This document shows positions 17,360 to 24,783 of a stretch of 38,992 nucleotides of DNA, piece by piece; positions within the stretch are counted from its first letter, which is position 1; each line of letters starts with the position of its first letter. Source of the stretch: Marinifilum sp. (GTDB taxonomy: Bacteria; UBA9089; CG2-30-40-21); NCBI GenBank assembly GCA_020717845.1, contig DYDG01000014.1, positions 1-38,992 on the forward strand, written 5' to 3'. A model generated the notes under the pieces. It made no database searches, had not been told where the DNA came from, and saw nothing but the letters and a program-made list of their open reading frames with translations. The translations under genes and the position numbers were made by a program.

Positions 17360-18754
17360 ATGCGATACTTTCTACTGATAGTTCTAACAGGTATAATATT
17401 TCCATCCCTAACCACAGCTGCTCAAGAAATAGATAATAATGCTGCAATTAATCGCGGTGTTACTGGGGCTAATTTTCTAAAGATAGGCAGCAGCCCAAGG
17501 GCATTGGCATTGGGTGGGGCATATTGCAGCCTTGCCGATGATGCAGCTGCTATTTATTGGAACCCAGCCGGGCTTACCCAGGTAAAAGGATATGAGATAG
17601 CCATGATGCAAAATAATTGGCTGCCTGGAATAGAGACAGGGTTTCTGAGCTATGTCCATTCACCACAAGGTAGCACCTCTGGCAAAGGCAAATCATCCTA
17701 TGCCTGTTCTATAAGTCGAATGGGTGCAGATAGGATGCTGGAAACTAAAATTAATGCCAATGGTGAATACGAAGCAACAGGGAAAACCTTTGGTGCACAG
17801 GGGACAATGCTGATTGCCTCCTATGCAACATCACAATCCAAAGGAATATCTATTGGCAGTAATCTGAAGCTTATCAGTGAGAAAATCGCGGACAAAAAAT
17901 CATTTTCCATGGCAATAGATTCTGGGATTTTATACCAGATGGGATTCTTAAAATTAGGAATGACAGTCCAAAATCTTGGAACAGGCTTGAAACTTGCAGA
18001 GAAAAGGGCAAAACTGCCAATTGGTTATAGATGCGGCATCTGCGTCAATGGAACAATTAATGGTAAAAAATCAATAGGAACAATAGAAACAGCTACCTGG
18101 GTAAAGGAGGCAAGCGTTGTATCCTTTGGAATTGAGTCTTACTTAAATGAATGGCTTTCCCTAAGGCTTGGGTATCGTGATGAAAAGGATACTGATGATA
18201 AGCTATACCTGCACAAAAAAAGCATCTTAAAGGGGTTTTCCTGCGGATTTGGATTGTCTCCATCTCCAAACTACCGTCTGGATTATGCCCTTGTGCCTCA
18301 GGGCGATCTTGGTTTTACCCATATAGCCTCACTTCAGATGAGGTTTGTCCCAACGCCTGTGAAAAAAGAAGAGATACTGCCTACGGTTGAAAAGGTTGAG
18401 GAAATACCAGAGAAGAAGGTAGAAGAAAAACTTGAAAAGCCTTCGGTGACTGTATCAGAAAAACCAACGGTAAGGGAAGAAAAGGAAGAAAAAGCTAAAA
18501 AGCCTGAACCAGTTACACCAAAAGCTCCACCTAAAGAGGTCAAACAGCTTCTGGAGCCTAAGTATATAGCTGTCCTGTTGAGTGATAATATCACCCTCTG
18601 GTCAGGACCAGGGGTTACCTATCAAGCCGTTGCCAGTCTCAATAAAGGCACAAAGCTGCGGGTCATAGATGACTCAAAGAAGTGGTATTACCATGTTCAG
18701 CTTGAAGATGGAACAATGGGTTGGATCTCGTATGTGTTTGTCGGCAGGGAGTGA
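17360..18754 (+). CDS. PorV/UPF0164-like outer-membrane protein with C-terminal SH3 domain
   Basis: The 464-residue product has a signal peptide (about 1-20) and the PorV/PorQ/UPF0164 entry motif GANFLKIGSSPRALALGGA followed by SLADDAAAIYWNPAGL (about residues 34-75), then a beta-rich barrel region to about residue 325. A linker rich in Lys, Glu and Pro (about 330-398) leads to a bacterial SH3 domain (IAVLLSDNITLWSGPG through GWISYVFV, about 399-464). In the type 9 system PorV carries cargo with C-terminal signal domains to the cell surface; the upstream giant protein has such a C-terminus. The SH3 tail may bind peptidoglycan and the linker may span the periplasm. It is 20 bp after the giant gene and preceded by AAAGGTGA. 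The functional pairing is inference. Confidence 0.82.
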   Translation: MRYFLLIVLTGIIFPSLTTAAQEIDNNAAINRGVTGANFLKIGSSPRALALGGAYCSLADDAAAIYWNPAGLTQVKGYEIAMMQNNWLPGIETGFLSYVHSPQGSTSGKGKSSYACSISRMGADRMLETKINANGEYEATGKTFGAQGTMLIASYATSQSKGISIGSNLKLISEKIADKKSFSMAIDSGILYQMGFLKLGMTVQNLGTGLKLAEKRAKLPIGYRCGICVNGTINGKKSIGTIETATWVKEASVVSFGIESYLNEWLSLRLGYRDEKDTDDKLYLHKKSILKGFSCGFGLSPSPNYRLDYALVPQGDLGFTHIASLQMRFVPTPVKKEEILPTVEKVEEIPEKKVEEKLEKPSVTVSEKPTVREEKEEKAKKPEPVTPKAPPKEVKQLLEPKYIAVLLSDNITLWSGPGVTYQAVASLNKGTKLRVIDDSKKWYYHVQLEDGTMGWISYVFVGRE

Positions 18755-18761
18755 AGGGAAT

Positions 18762-18850
18762 AGAACACGGATTTGGACGGATTGGACGAATATTCACGGA
18801 TTTTTTATCTGGAAATTATCTGTGTTCTGTTTTTCTTCGTGCCTTCGTGA
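18762..18850. repeat. ACGGATT/ GTGCCTTCGTG short repeats before flgM promoter
   Basis: ACACGGATTTGGACGGATTGGACGAA-like units and TCACGGATT are followed by CGTGCCTTCGTGAT, the latter related to the repeat at positions 1-28. No open frame is supported. This fills the left half of the gap between the PorV-like gene and the sigma-28 promoter. Confidence 0.6.
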
Positions 18851-18885
18851 TAAATTTCTATTTGCAAAAAACTCAAAAATAATGC

Positions 18886-18913
18886 TAAAGTTTTTTAATC
18901 ATCCTGCCGATAA
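18886..18913 (+). promoter_or_regulatory. sigma-28 (FliA) promoter upstream of flgM
   Basis: TAAAGTTT at 18886-18893 and GCCGATAA at 18906-18913 both match the classical sigma-28 consensus at all 8 positions, with a 12-nt spacer (the consensus is 11). It lies 36 bp before the flgM-like start. This is the only near-consensus sigma-28 promoter I found in the window. Confidence 0.85.
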
Positions 18914-18949
18914 AAGAGATGAGGGAAAAATTTTAAGGAGATGATGAAG

Positions 18950-19261
18950 ATGCTGATTAATCCTGTTACCGGTACCCCAGAAATACAAAAGATGGATAAC
19001 AAAAATCTTGCAGTAAGGCAATTAGAAAGCAAGGTATTTCCAAAAGATAGGATTGAAATATCTTCTCACGCAAAAGAGGCACACCAGCTTCGTCTTTATG
19101 CTGGAGAAATGGCAAAAAAGATAGCAAACACTACCCCAGATAGGATAGAATTAGTAGCTCAGGCAGCCATCAAATTGAAGACCGGAGCTTACAATCAGCC
19201 AGATGTTACTGAAGAGATTGCCAAAAGACTTTCCAAAGTGTTAATGGGGATGGAGATTTAA
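18950..19261 (+). CDS. flgM: FlgM-like anti-sigma-28 factor
   Basis: FlgM binds FliA and holds late flagellar genes off until it is exported through the hook-basal body. The product is about 103 residues, typical in length, with an unstructured N-terminus. The C-terminal half matches the family pattern: DRIEISSHAKE, then RIELVAQAAIKLKTGAYNQP and VTEEIAKRLSKVL, as in FlgM's sigma-binding helices. The start was placed at ATG 18950 because AAGGAG (18935-18940) is 9 nt upstream; ATG 18941 and 18944 lie too close to it. A consensus sigma-28 promoter just upstream strongly supports the assignment. It is the last gene of the plus-strand block. Confidence 0.85.
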   Translation: MLINPVTGTPEIQKMDNKNLAVRQLESKVFPKDRIEISSHAKEAHQLRLYAGEMAKKIANTTPDRIELVAQAAIKLKTGAYNQPDVTEEIAKRLSKVLMGMEI

Positions 19262-19311
19262 ATATTTACCGTAGAGAACACAGAGGACAGTGGTTATTTC
19301 CATTCCACATT
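19262..19311. other. convergent junction with CAGAGGAC repeat
   Basis: The 50-bp gap between the stop codons of flgM and queF contains AGAACACAGAGGACAG (about 19275-19290), an inverted relative of the CTCTGTGTCCTCTGTGG repeat at 29476-29517. No terminator-like hairpin with a T-run was recognised. Confidence 0.55.
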
Positions 19312-19725
19312 TCATATAGAATACTCTCGTTCTACCTTGACATCAATTCCACCACGAGCATTCCATACTGTTTCAATCTTTGCCCATTTTGGTTTCACAC
19401 AGGCAATGAAATCTGTCAGTATCTTATTGGTAGCATGTTCTTGAAATATGCCAATGTTTCTATATCCAGTAAGATACAATTTCAGTGATTTTTGTTCAAC
19501 AAGATAAAGAGCAGGTTTGAACTGGATGGTTACAACAGCAAAGTCTGGAAGTCCTGTCTTTGGACAAACCGTAGTAAACTCATTTGTTTTTAGCTCTACC
19601 AGATAATCTTCACAGCTATACTGATTTTTCACTACCTCTAAACTCGGCGTAATCTTCAAGTCCCTGATATCGTCCTGTTTTTCTTGATACCCTGAGGTAT
19701 CCATAGAAAGAAAAGATTGTTGCAT
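19312..19725 (-). CDS. queF: NADPH-dependent 7-cyano-7-deazaguanine reductase QueF
   Basis: QueF reduces preQ0 to preQ1 in queuosine tRNA modification. The 137-residue product is of the short, unimodular type. The motif CPKTGLPDF contains the expected nucleophilic Cys and, seven residues later, the catalytic Asp. KSLKLYLTGYRN is the typical QueF segment after it. The following FQEHATNKIL keeps the substrate-binding Glu but has Gln where many QueF proteins have His in FHE. The C-terminus includes RGGIDVKV. AAGGAG lies 5 nt before the ATG. No other queuosine gene and no recognisable preQ1 riboswitch lies beside it. Confidence 0.92.
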   Translation of the reverse strand: MQQSFLSMDTSGYQEKQDDIRDLKITPSLEVVKNQYSCEDYLVELKTNEFTTVCPKTGLPDFAVVTIQFKPALYLVEQKSLKLYLTGYRNIGIFQEHATNKILTDFIACVKPKWAKIETVWNARGGIDVKVEREYSI

Positions 19726-19841
19726 GATTTCTCCTTTGTCTGTTATGTCTGTTAACTGTTAGCCCATTCCTCTTTATTGCTTTCCTGGGACGGTTCATTT
19801 TCACCATTTTTTGTGTGATTCCTTTATCTGTCCACAAATCA

Positions 19842-19871
19842 GGGCAGACACAGGGGTCTGCCCCTACAGTG
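19842..19871. repeat. GGGCAGAC...GTCTGCCCCTACAGTG dispersed palindrome
   Basis: GGGCAGAC (19842-19849) pairs exactly with GTCTGCCC (19856-19863). A related copy at 21847-21874 (GGCAGGG/CCCTGCC) shares the trailing CTGCCCCTAC.GTG, indicating one dispersed family. Confidence 0.75.
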
Positions 19872-19924
19872 TTTTTAGCCGCAAGCTTTCACACAATGGT
19901 GAACCATCCCGCTTTCCTTTATTC

Positions 19925-20032
19925 TGTAGCTGCGAGGCTTGTCCTCGCTTAAAAGCGACCACAAGGGGGTAGCACCCCTGGCAGAGGTAGCACCCCTGGC
20001 AGAGGTAGCACCTCTGCCAGGTCGCAGCTACA
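19925..20032. repeat. composite palindromic element with 18-bp tandem repeats
   Basis: Perfect 11-bp outer arms TGTAGCTGCGA (19925-19935) and TCGCAGCTACA (20022-20032) enclose three tandem GGTAGCACCCCTGGCAGA-type units (from 19968). The outer arms share GTAGCTGC with the element at 30534-30675. Confidence 0.8.
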
Positions 20033-20069
20033 TATTGTCAACTATTTTATTGGTTTCCATATAACAGCT

Positions 20070-21344
20070 TCAATGCACCGAGCATGAAATACAGGGGTCA
20101 TAAGCACGCAGCAACATACCTATCTTAGAGGTAATTGTTTCTGTAGAATTAGCAAGGACAGCATCTTGTTTATGTAATTCTACTATTCTTTTCACACCCT
20201 TTTCCATGCTGGCTATGTTAATAGCTGTTGGGGTAACAATATCTGTCCTGCTATTCTTCCCGCTTTCATCAAATTCATAGTGGTGGTATAATGTCCCTCT
20301 TGGCACCTCTAATGCAGCTGTTCCTGTCCCCTTGCCTGGTTGGAACACAGGCGATGCCTCATCCTCCATTTGGGTATCAAGAAGCTCATCGATAATCTCC
20401 ATGCATCTCTGGCTGGCATAAACCAATTCTATTGCCTGTGCCAGATTGTTATGAAGTGGATTCTTGGTTATCGCAGTCATGTCCATGGCTTCTTTTGCCT
20501 TGCCGTAAAGCATATGTCCAAACATTACCACCCTTGCCAGAGAGCCTACCATAAACGGCTTACCATTATAAAGGCTATGCTTTGCCGTAGAATGTTCAAC
20601 CACAGCCTCCTCACACACCCTTTTATAATCATTTATTGCAAATTCTTCAACCATATTTCCAGAAACACAGATACTTTCTCCAAAAAAACTAAATCTGTCA
20701 CCAACAGGTTTTAATGCTGAGAAATATTGAGGTTCATCCATTGGGAAGGCATCTATCTTAGAAAAAAAGCTGACAGCTTCAACCCCATCATTGACAGCTG
20801 TCTCCAGCTCTTTTTTTATGGCAAGCAGCTCATGTTTTTCAGGAATCCTCCCAAAGCCACCAATACATAGATTTATCGGATGGATAGGCCTTCCGCCGCC
20901 AATAAGCTCTTGGATCCGGTTGCCCAATTTCTTCAATCTAAGCCCAATACTTGCCAGCTCAGGCTTTTTAGCTGCCAGATCAATAACAGAATTACAATTA
21001 AGATAATCTGGTGCAGCAAGACAGAATAGATGCAGTCCATGGCTTTCTATCATTCCGCCACAATGGATAAGCTCCCTCAAAAGCATTGTTTGCCTGGATA
21101 TTCGTATCCCAAAGGCATTTTCAATGGCCATCAGTGATGTTATCATATGAGAGATACTGCAAATAGCGCATATTCGGCAAACAATCACCGGTATCTCATC
21201 ATATGACTTGCCAACAACAAGCATCTCGAAAAACCTTGAGCCCTCGAATATCTCAAGCTTAACAATATCCTTTTCCAGGTCAATGGTTACCCCGCCATGT
21301 CCCTCAACACGGCATACATGTTCAATCTTTATCTCTCTTGACAT
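20070..21344 (-). CDS. [NiFe]-hydrogenase large subunit, group 3-like, without C-terminal extension
   Basis: The 424-residue product is a [NiFe]-hydrogenase catalytic subunit. The N-terminal RVEGHGG (12-18) and the first ligand motif C-R-I-C-A-I-C-SIS-H (Cys59 and Cys62, His66) are present. ALEVPRGTLYHHYE and IVTPTAINIASME resemble group 3 (cytoplasmic, bidirectional) enzymes. The second ligand motif DPCISCSVH (Cys418, Cys421) ends exactly at the stop codon, so there is no C-terminal peptide for a maturation protease to remove. No small subunit, diaphorase or maturation gene is adjacent. It follows a winged-helix gene by 30 bp. It may be an enzyme whose partners lie elsewhere, a sensor, or an orphan remnant; all four metal ligands are intact. 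Confidence 0.9.
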   Translation of the reverse strand: MSREIKIEHVCRVEGHGGVTIDLEKDIVKLEIFEGSRFFEMLVVGKSYDEIPVIVCRICAICSISHMITSLMAIENAFGIRISRQTMLLRELIHCGGMIESHGLHLFCLAAPDYLNCNSVIDLAAKKPELASIGLRLKKLGNRIQELIGGGRPIHPINLCIGGFGRIPEKHELLAIKKELETAVNDGVEAVSFFSKIDAFPMDEPQYFSALKPVGDRFSFFGESICVSGNMVEEFAINDYKRVCEEAVVEHSTAKHSLYNGKPFMVGSLARVVMFGHMLYGKAKEAMDMTAITKNPLHNNLAQAIELVYASQRCMEIIDELLDTQMEDEASPVFQPGKGTGTAALEVPRGTLYHHYEFDESGKNSRTDIVTPTAINIASMEKGVKRIVELHKQDAVLANSTETITSKIGMLLRAYDPCISCSVH

Positions 21345-21374
21345 AATATTTTACTCCTATCAAAGCTCTTTTAG

Positions 21375-21809
21375 TTAAAAGGGTTTAATGGGTCGAGGGG
21401 GCAAGGCAAGAAAAAACTCTTCATCCTTCCCTTGAACCCTCAACCCATTGACACCTTGAACACTTCCCTTCCCCCATTGCCAATAAATTGCCGATAAAAC
21501 ATATGACCTTCCACGATTAGAAGAATCTGCCACAATCAGCCATTTATCCTCTGTCCATTTCTTCAAAAGTATTCTGACCATTCGTGTTGAAAGCCCAAGT
21601 GCAAATGCTGCATCCTGGGTTGTAATCCTATCCTTTTTAGCAAAGAGTGAAAGCACCACGCGTGCCCTATACCGCAATTCAGCTTCAACAGCAGGCGATA
21701 AAGGCGTATTCTTGACCACAGTATTAGCTGACTCAATATCCATCAATGCCCGGACAATTGCAGAATTGATGGTATAAATCGGTTTCCAGATACTCTGATT
21801 TTTATTCAT
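21375..21809 (-). CDS. winged-helix transcriptional regulator upstream of hydrogenase
   Basis: The 144-residue product has an N-terminal helical part (SAIVRALMDIESA, then LSPAVEAELRYRARVVLSL) similar to the helical regions of Fic-associated regulators. A helix-turn-helix follows at about residues 62-90 (ITTQDAAFALGLSTRMVRILLKKW). The last about 30 residues (from GKGSVQG) are encoded by repeat-like DNA (TTCAAGGTGTCAATGGGTTG-type units) and look like read-through into an intergenic repeat. AAGG lies 7 nt before the ATG. Its 30-bp spacing to the hydrogenase gene suggests one operon and a possible role in regulating it. I could not assign a named family. Confidence 0.7.
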   Translation of the reverse strand: MNKNQSIWKPIYTINSAIVRALMDIESANTVVKNTPLSPAVEAELRYRARVVLSLFAKKDRITTQDAAFALGLSTRMVRILLKKWTEDKWLIVADSSNRGRSYVLSAIYWQWGKGSVQGVNGLRVQGKDEEFFLALPPRPIKPF

Positions 21810-21846
21810 ACGGAACCTTCTTCAGTAATTGGTCAGTGAATCGCAT

Positions 21847-21874
21847 TGGCAGGGACAAGCCCTGCCCCTACTGT
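21847..21874. repeat. GGCAGGG/CCCTGCC palindrome
   Basis: GGCAGGG (21847-21853) pairs with CCCTGCC (21859-21865) and is followed by CCTACTGTG, the same tail as the element at 19842-19871. It lies in the 147-bp gap between the kinase and the winged-helix gene; the rest of the gap shows nothing I can name. Confidence 0.7.
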
Positions 21875-21956
21875 GGTTGACACGACACTATCCACTTTCC
21901 AGCCGTTTTCCTACCAATGACTGATCGATTACACTTATTTGCTGATAAGGATAAGC

Positions 21957-23957
21957 CTATTGAACGGGCAATCTAACCACAAACGTCGTCCCCTCACCCA
22001 TCTTGCTTGTAACCTCAATCCTGCCATTATGTGCCTCAACGATACGCTGACAGATGGCCAGTCCCAGTCCTGTGCCCTTGCCCTTTGTAGTAAAAAACGG
22101 ATCAAAGATATGTTTCAGGTTTTTCTCTGCTATCCCCTTGCCCATATCAGAAACGCTTATCTCGATAAACTCCCATCCTTTTTCACTTCTAACCACTAAC
22201 CCTTTACCACTACCCCCCATCGCCTCAGCAGCATTCTTGACCAGATTGGTTACCACCTGTTTAAGCCGTTCAAAATCAGCCAGAATCAATGGTGAACCAC
22301 TGAATAGCTCCTGCTGGACATCAATATTAGCAAATATCTCAGTTGGCAGTTCATCCAGTGCCTGTTGGATCACCTCGTTTATATTTATCTCACTCTTCTT
22401 TAATTCAATAGGCCTGGAAAAGTTCAACAGGTCATTAATGTAGATAACTGCCCTTTGTGTAGCCTGATCCATCTGGAAGATGGTTTTTTGAGCCTCATTA
22501 TTATCCTCATGCAAAATCTTTCCCAGATAATAAAGCCCAGCCTTGATAACCGTTAATGGATTTTTCACCTCATGGGCAGCCTCTGAGGCAATTTGAACTG
22601 CAGCAGCAAGCCTTTCTGTCTTTATAAGCTCCTTTTCCATCTGCTTGCGTTCAGTAATATCGCGAATAAATACTAAATCTGCCGAACGATTTTCATAAGT
22701 AATGATTCCAGCGTTTATTTCTACATCAATTGCCTGGCCATCCTTAGCCTTAAGCACAGACTCATATCTCTGTGGAACCTCCTCGCCAGCCATACGACGA
22801 TAATATCTGTCTGTAACCGCTATCAATTCATCCGGGTGAAGATATCTTACAAATGGTGTGTTAAGCATCTCCTCCACAGAATAACCAAGCATTGAACTAA
22901 ACTGTGGGTTGACATACTTAAACAGGCTATCCTGGATAATACATATTCCATCATTTGCTCGCTCAACCAGATTACGGTATTTCTCCTCACTTTCTACCAA
23001 CTCCTTGCTACGTTCTTTTACTAACTCCTCAAGATGATCACGGTGTTTTCTTAATTCTATCTCCATCAATTTACTCGCAGTAACATCCCTGGCAATGCCA
23101 ACCAGACCAATTATATTCCCTTGAGCATCAAATTGCGGCACCTTTATCGCCTGAAACCAGCGTTCACTTCCATCTGTTGCAGTCATATGTTTGGTGATTT
23201 CTACAGAATTGCCTATCTTAAAGACAATCTGGTCATCCTCAACATTCTTTTTTGCCTCTTCATGATCCGGCATCAATTCATAGTCATTTTTACCAATTAC
23301 CTCTTGATCAGACAATGCAAATGCCGCCAGGGTATTTTGATTGGCAATGATATAGTGGCTTTCTAAGTCCTTGAAAAATATAGCATCATGAGCCGAGTCA
23401 ACCATAAATTTATACAGCAATAGTTTTTCCTCTGCCCGTTTGACTGTAGCAAGTTCATGTAGTGTCTGTTGATATGATAAACAGCCTTCAATAGAGGTAG
23501 TAAACCTGGGGATCAGTGTTTTAAGTTGATTGATTTCTTCCTCAGATAATTTTGTAGGAAAAAAAAGTTTTAGCACACCTATGTCTCCCAGAGCAAAAAC
23601 AATCAATCCCCCTTTTGCCTCTACTTTTCTGTGAACAAGTAGTTGAGCAAAAGTATCCTCTTGCGATGAAACAAGGAGAGAATCCTTGCCTTTTAACAGC
23701 GAAAAGACAGGGTGAGCAACAGCAATCTGTTTTACACCTGTTTGAGCCATTGGATGAGCATAGACAAGGGTAGCCAGATTCTCATCTGTTTCATCTGGCA
23801 GAAATCTGTTTTTTATCCAGACAGCACCATAGGAGAGGTTTTTTCGAGACATAAGGGTTTTCACAAAGTCCTCACAGTTTGCCCTTAAATCCAGCGACCT
23901 GCCTATGGAAAGGGATACCTCATACATCCATAATAGATTCTCTGCTATTGCACTCAT
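21957..23957 (-). CDS. soluble PAS-PAS sensor histidine kinase
   Basis: The 666-residue product has no membrane segment, so it is a cytosolic sensor. A GAF-like domain spans about 1-160. PAS 1 (about 180-295, with the HDAIFFKDLE opening and a PAC end GLVGIARDVTASK) and PAS 2 (about 325-440, RDITERKQ) follow, joined by a coiled coil. The HisKA box SEAAHEVKNPL has the phospho-acceptor His at about 462. The ATPase domain has N (NLVKNAAEAM), G1 (DMGKGI), F (FDPFFTTK) and G2 (GTGLGLAI) boxes. AAGGAGG lies 7 nt before the ATG. Neighbouring FIST and double-receiver genes, separated by a PIN toxin pair, are plausible partners. Confidence 0.93.
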   Translation of the reverse strand: MSAIAENLLWMYEVSLSIGRSLDLRANCEDFVKTLMSRKNLSYGAVWIKNRFLPDETDENLATLVYAHPMAQTGVKQIAVAHPVFSLLKGKDSLLVSSQEDTFAQLLVHRKVEAKGGLIVFALGDIGVLKLFFPTKLSEEEINQLKTLIPRFTTSIEGCLSYQQTLHELATVKRAEEKLLLYKFMVDSAHDAIFFKDLESHYIIANQNTLAAFALSDQEVIGKNDYELMPDHEEAKKNVEDDQIVFKIGNSVEITKHMTATDGSERWFQAIKVPQFDAQGNIIGLVGIARDVTASKLMEIELRKHRDHLEELVKERSKELVESEEKYRNLVERANDGICIIQDSLFKYVNPQFSSMLGYSVEEMLNTPFVRYLHPDELIAVTDRYYRRMAGEEVPQRYESVLKAKDGQAIDVEINAGIITYENRSADLVFIRDITERKQMEKELIKTERLAAAVQIASEAAHEVKNPLTVIKAGLYYLGKILHEDNNEAQKTIFQMDQATQRAVIYINDLLNFSRPIELKKSEININEVIQQALDELPTEIFANIDVQQELFSGSPLILADFERLKQVVTNLVKNAAEAMGGSGKGLVVRSEKGWEFIEISVSDMGKGIAEKNLKHIFDPFFTTKGKGTGLGLAICQRIVEAHNGRIEVTSKMGEGTTFVVRLPVQ

Positions 23958-23972
23958 GACACAGCCTCCTTT

Positions 23973-24440
23973 TTATTTTTCAGGCATTTTATCCCCTCTA
24001 ACTTGATAAAGGAAATGTAGTCCGTCAAGAACTTCAAATTGTGGATATTTTCCTTTAAGACAATCAAAATGGGGGTCGTAAGTAACTAAATGTGTTGTTT
24101 CCCCCTTTAGAGCACAAGCAACAAAAATATCATCATCAGGGTCTTCAAGTATTATAGATTTAATATCGTCAGATGTAACATTAACATACTCTCCAAAAAG
24201 CTGTATATCACTTATTAAGGCGATAATATATCGGGCATCAATCCCTTTTTCAATAAACTTCCTGATAATTTCTCGGAGTATCATATCTGAATAAAGTATT
24301 ACAAACTCATTATTCCTCCATCTCTTGAGTAGTTCAACCGTTGGACTGAAAGGGTTTTGGCTAAGGTAGGCAGCCAGATAGACATTAATATCAAAAACAG
24401 CTTTTAGTTTCTTAATCTCCAACTGCAATCTCCTTTTCAT
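23973..24440 (-). CDS. PIN-domain toxin-like ribonuclease
   Basis: PIN-domain proteins are Mg2+-dependent ribonucleases, often the toxin of a toxin-antitoxin pair. The roughly 150-residue product has the N-terminal acidic motif VFDINVYLAA, a central EII segment with acid residue, LEDPDDDIFVACAL and the C-terminal LVTYDPHFDCLKG, all typical of the COG1569-type PIN family. The start is uncertain: ATG 24440 has no good ribosome site, while TTG 24422 has AAGGAG 7 nt upstream. Either way it overlaps the end of the preceding small gene (24412-24702), indicating translational coupling. It lies 15 bp before the histidine kinase gene. Confidence 0.82.
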   Translation of the reverse strand: MKRRLQLEIKKLKAVFDINVYLAAYLSQNPFSPTVELLKRWRNNEFVILYSDMILREIIRKFIEKGIDARYIIALISDIQLFGEYVNVTSDDIKSIILEDPDDDIFVACALKGETTHLVTYDPHFDCLKGKYPQFEVLDGLHFLYQVRGDKMPEK

Positions 24441-24702
24441 CTGAAATAGCAATTCCCTTATCTATTGCCTCAGCTCTACACTCTTCCATCAGTCGATTAC
24501 CCTGTTCGGCTATTATTTCCCTTGACCAATTTCCCCTTAATATATTTAATTTATCTGCTTGTTTTAAAATATTCTCAATCCTGCCTTCTTCATTAGTTTT
24601 TTCTAATTTGTCCACCCACTGATAGGCTTCTTTTACCTCAAATTCAATATGAACCAGTTTTTGTTTTAATGATTCCAGTTCTTGAAATTGCAAAACAGGC
24701 AT
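24412..24702 (-). CDS. putative antitoxin partner of PIN toxin
   Basis: I do not recognise the family of this 96-residue product. It is predicted to be almost entirely helical and charged, with a coiled-coil-like first half (LESLKQKLVHIEFEVKEAYQW) and no clear DNA-binding motif. A strong AAAGGAGG precedes ATG 24702. It overlaps the downstream PIN gene, the layout expected for an antitoxin preceding its toxin, which is the only basis for the proposed role. Confidence 0.65.
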   Translation of the reverse strand: MPVLQFQELESLKQKLVHIEFEVKEAYQWVDKLEKTNEEGRIENILKQADKLNILRGNWSREIIAEQGNRLMEECRAEAIDKGIAISDEKEIAVGD

Positions 24703-24783
24703 TTTTTCTTCCTCCTTTCTGATATTTTAGATTCTTCCGGCAGTTTACAGCAGGATTAAAATGACAGCTCCATCCCTTATTTC

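Larger units (their letters stand above)
19726..20069. other. 344-bp intergenic region rich in palindromic repeats
   Basis: No gene was recognised. The region holds TTGTCTGTTATGTCTGTTAACTG-like repeats near queF, a GGGCAGAC/GTCTGCCC palindrome (19842-19863) and a larger composite element (19925-20032). No preQ1 aptamer consensus could be seen upstream of queF. Confidence 0.7.

Noticed and set aside
19726-19840. Possible preQ1 riboswitch upstream of queF
   Set aside because: The short H-type pseudoknot aptamer consensus could not be found on the minus strand; only repeats are present.
21490-21497. A second GCCGATAA sigma-28 -10 box
   Set aside because: It lies inside the winged-helix gene on the opposite strand and no -35 TAAA element is at the right distance.
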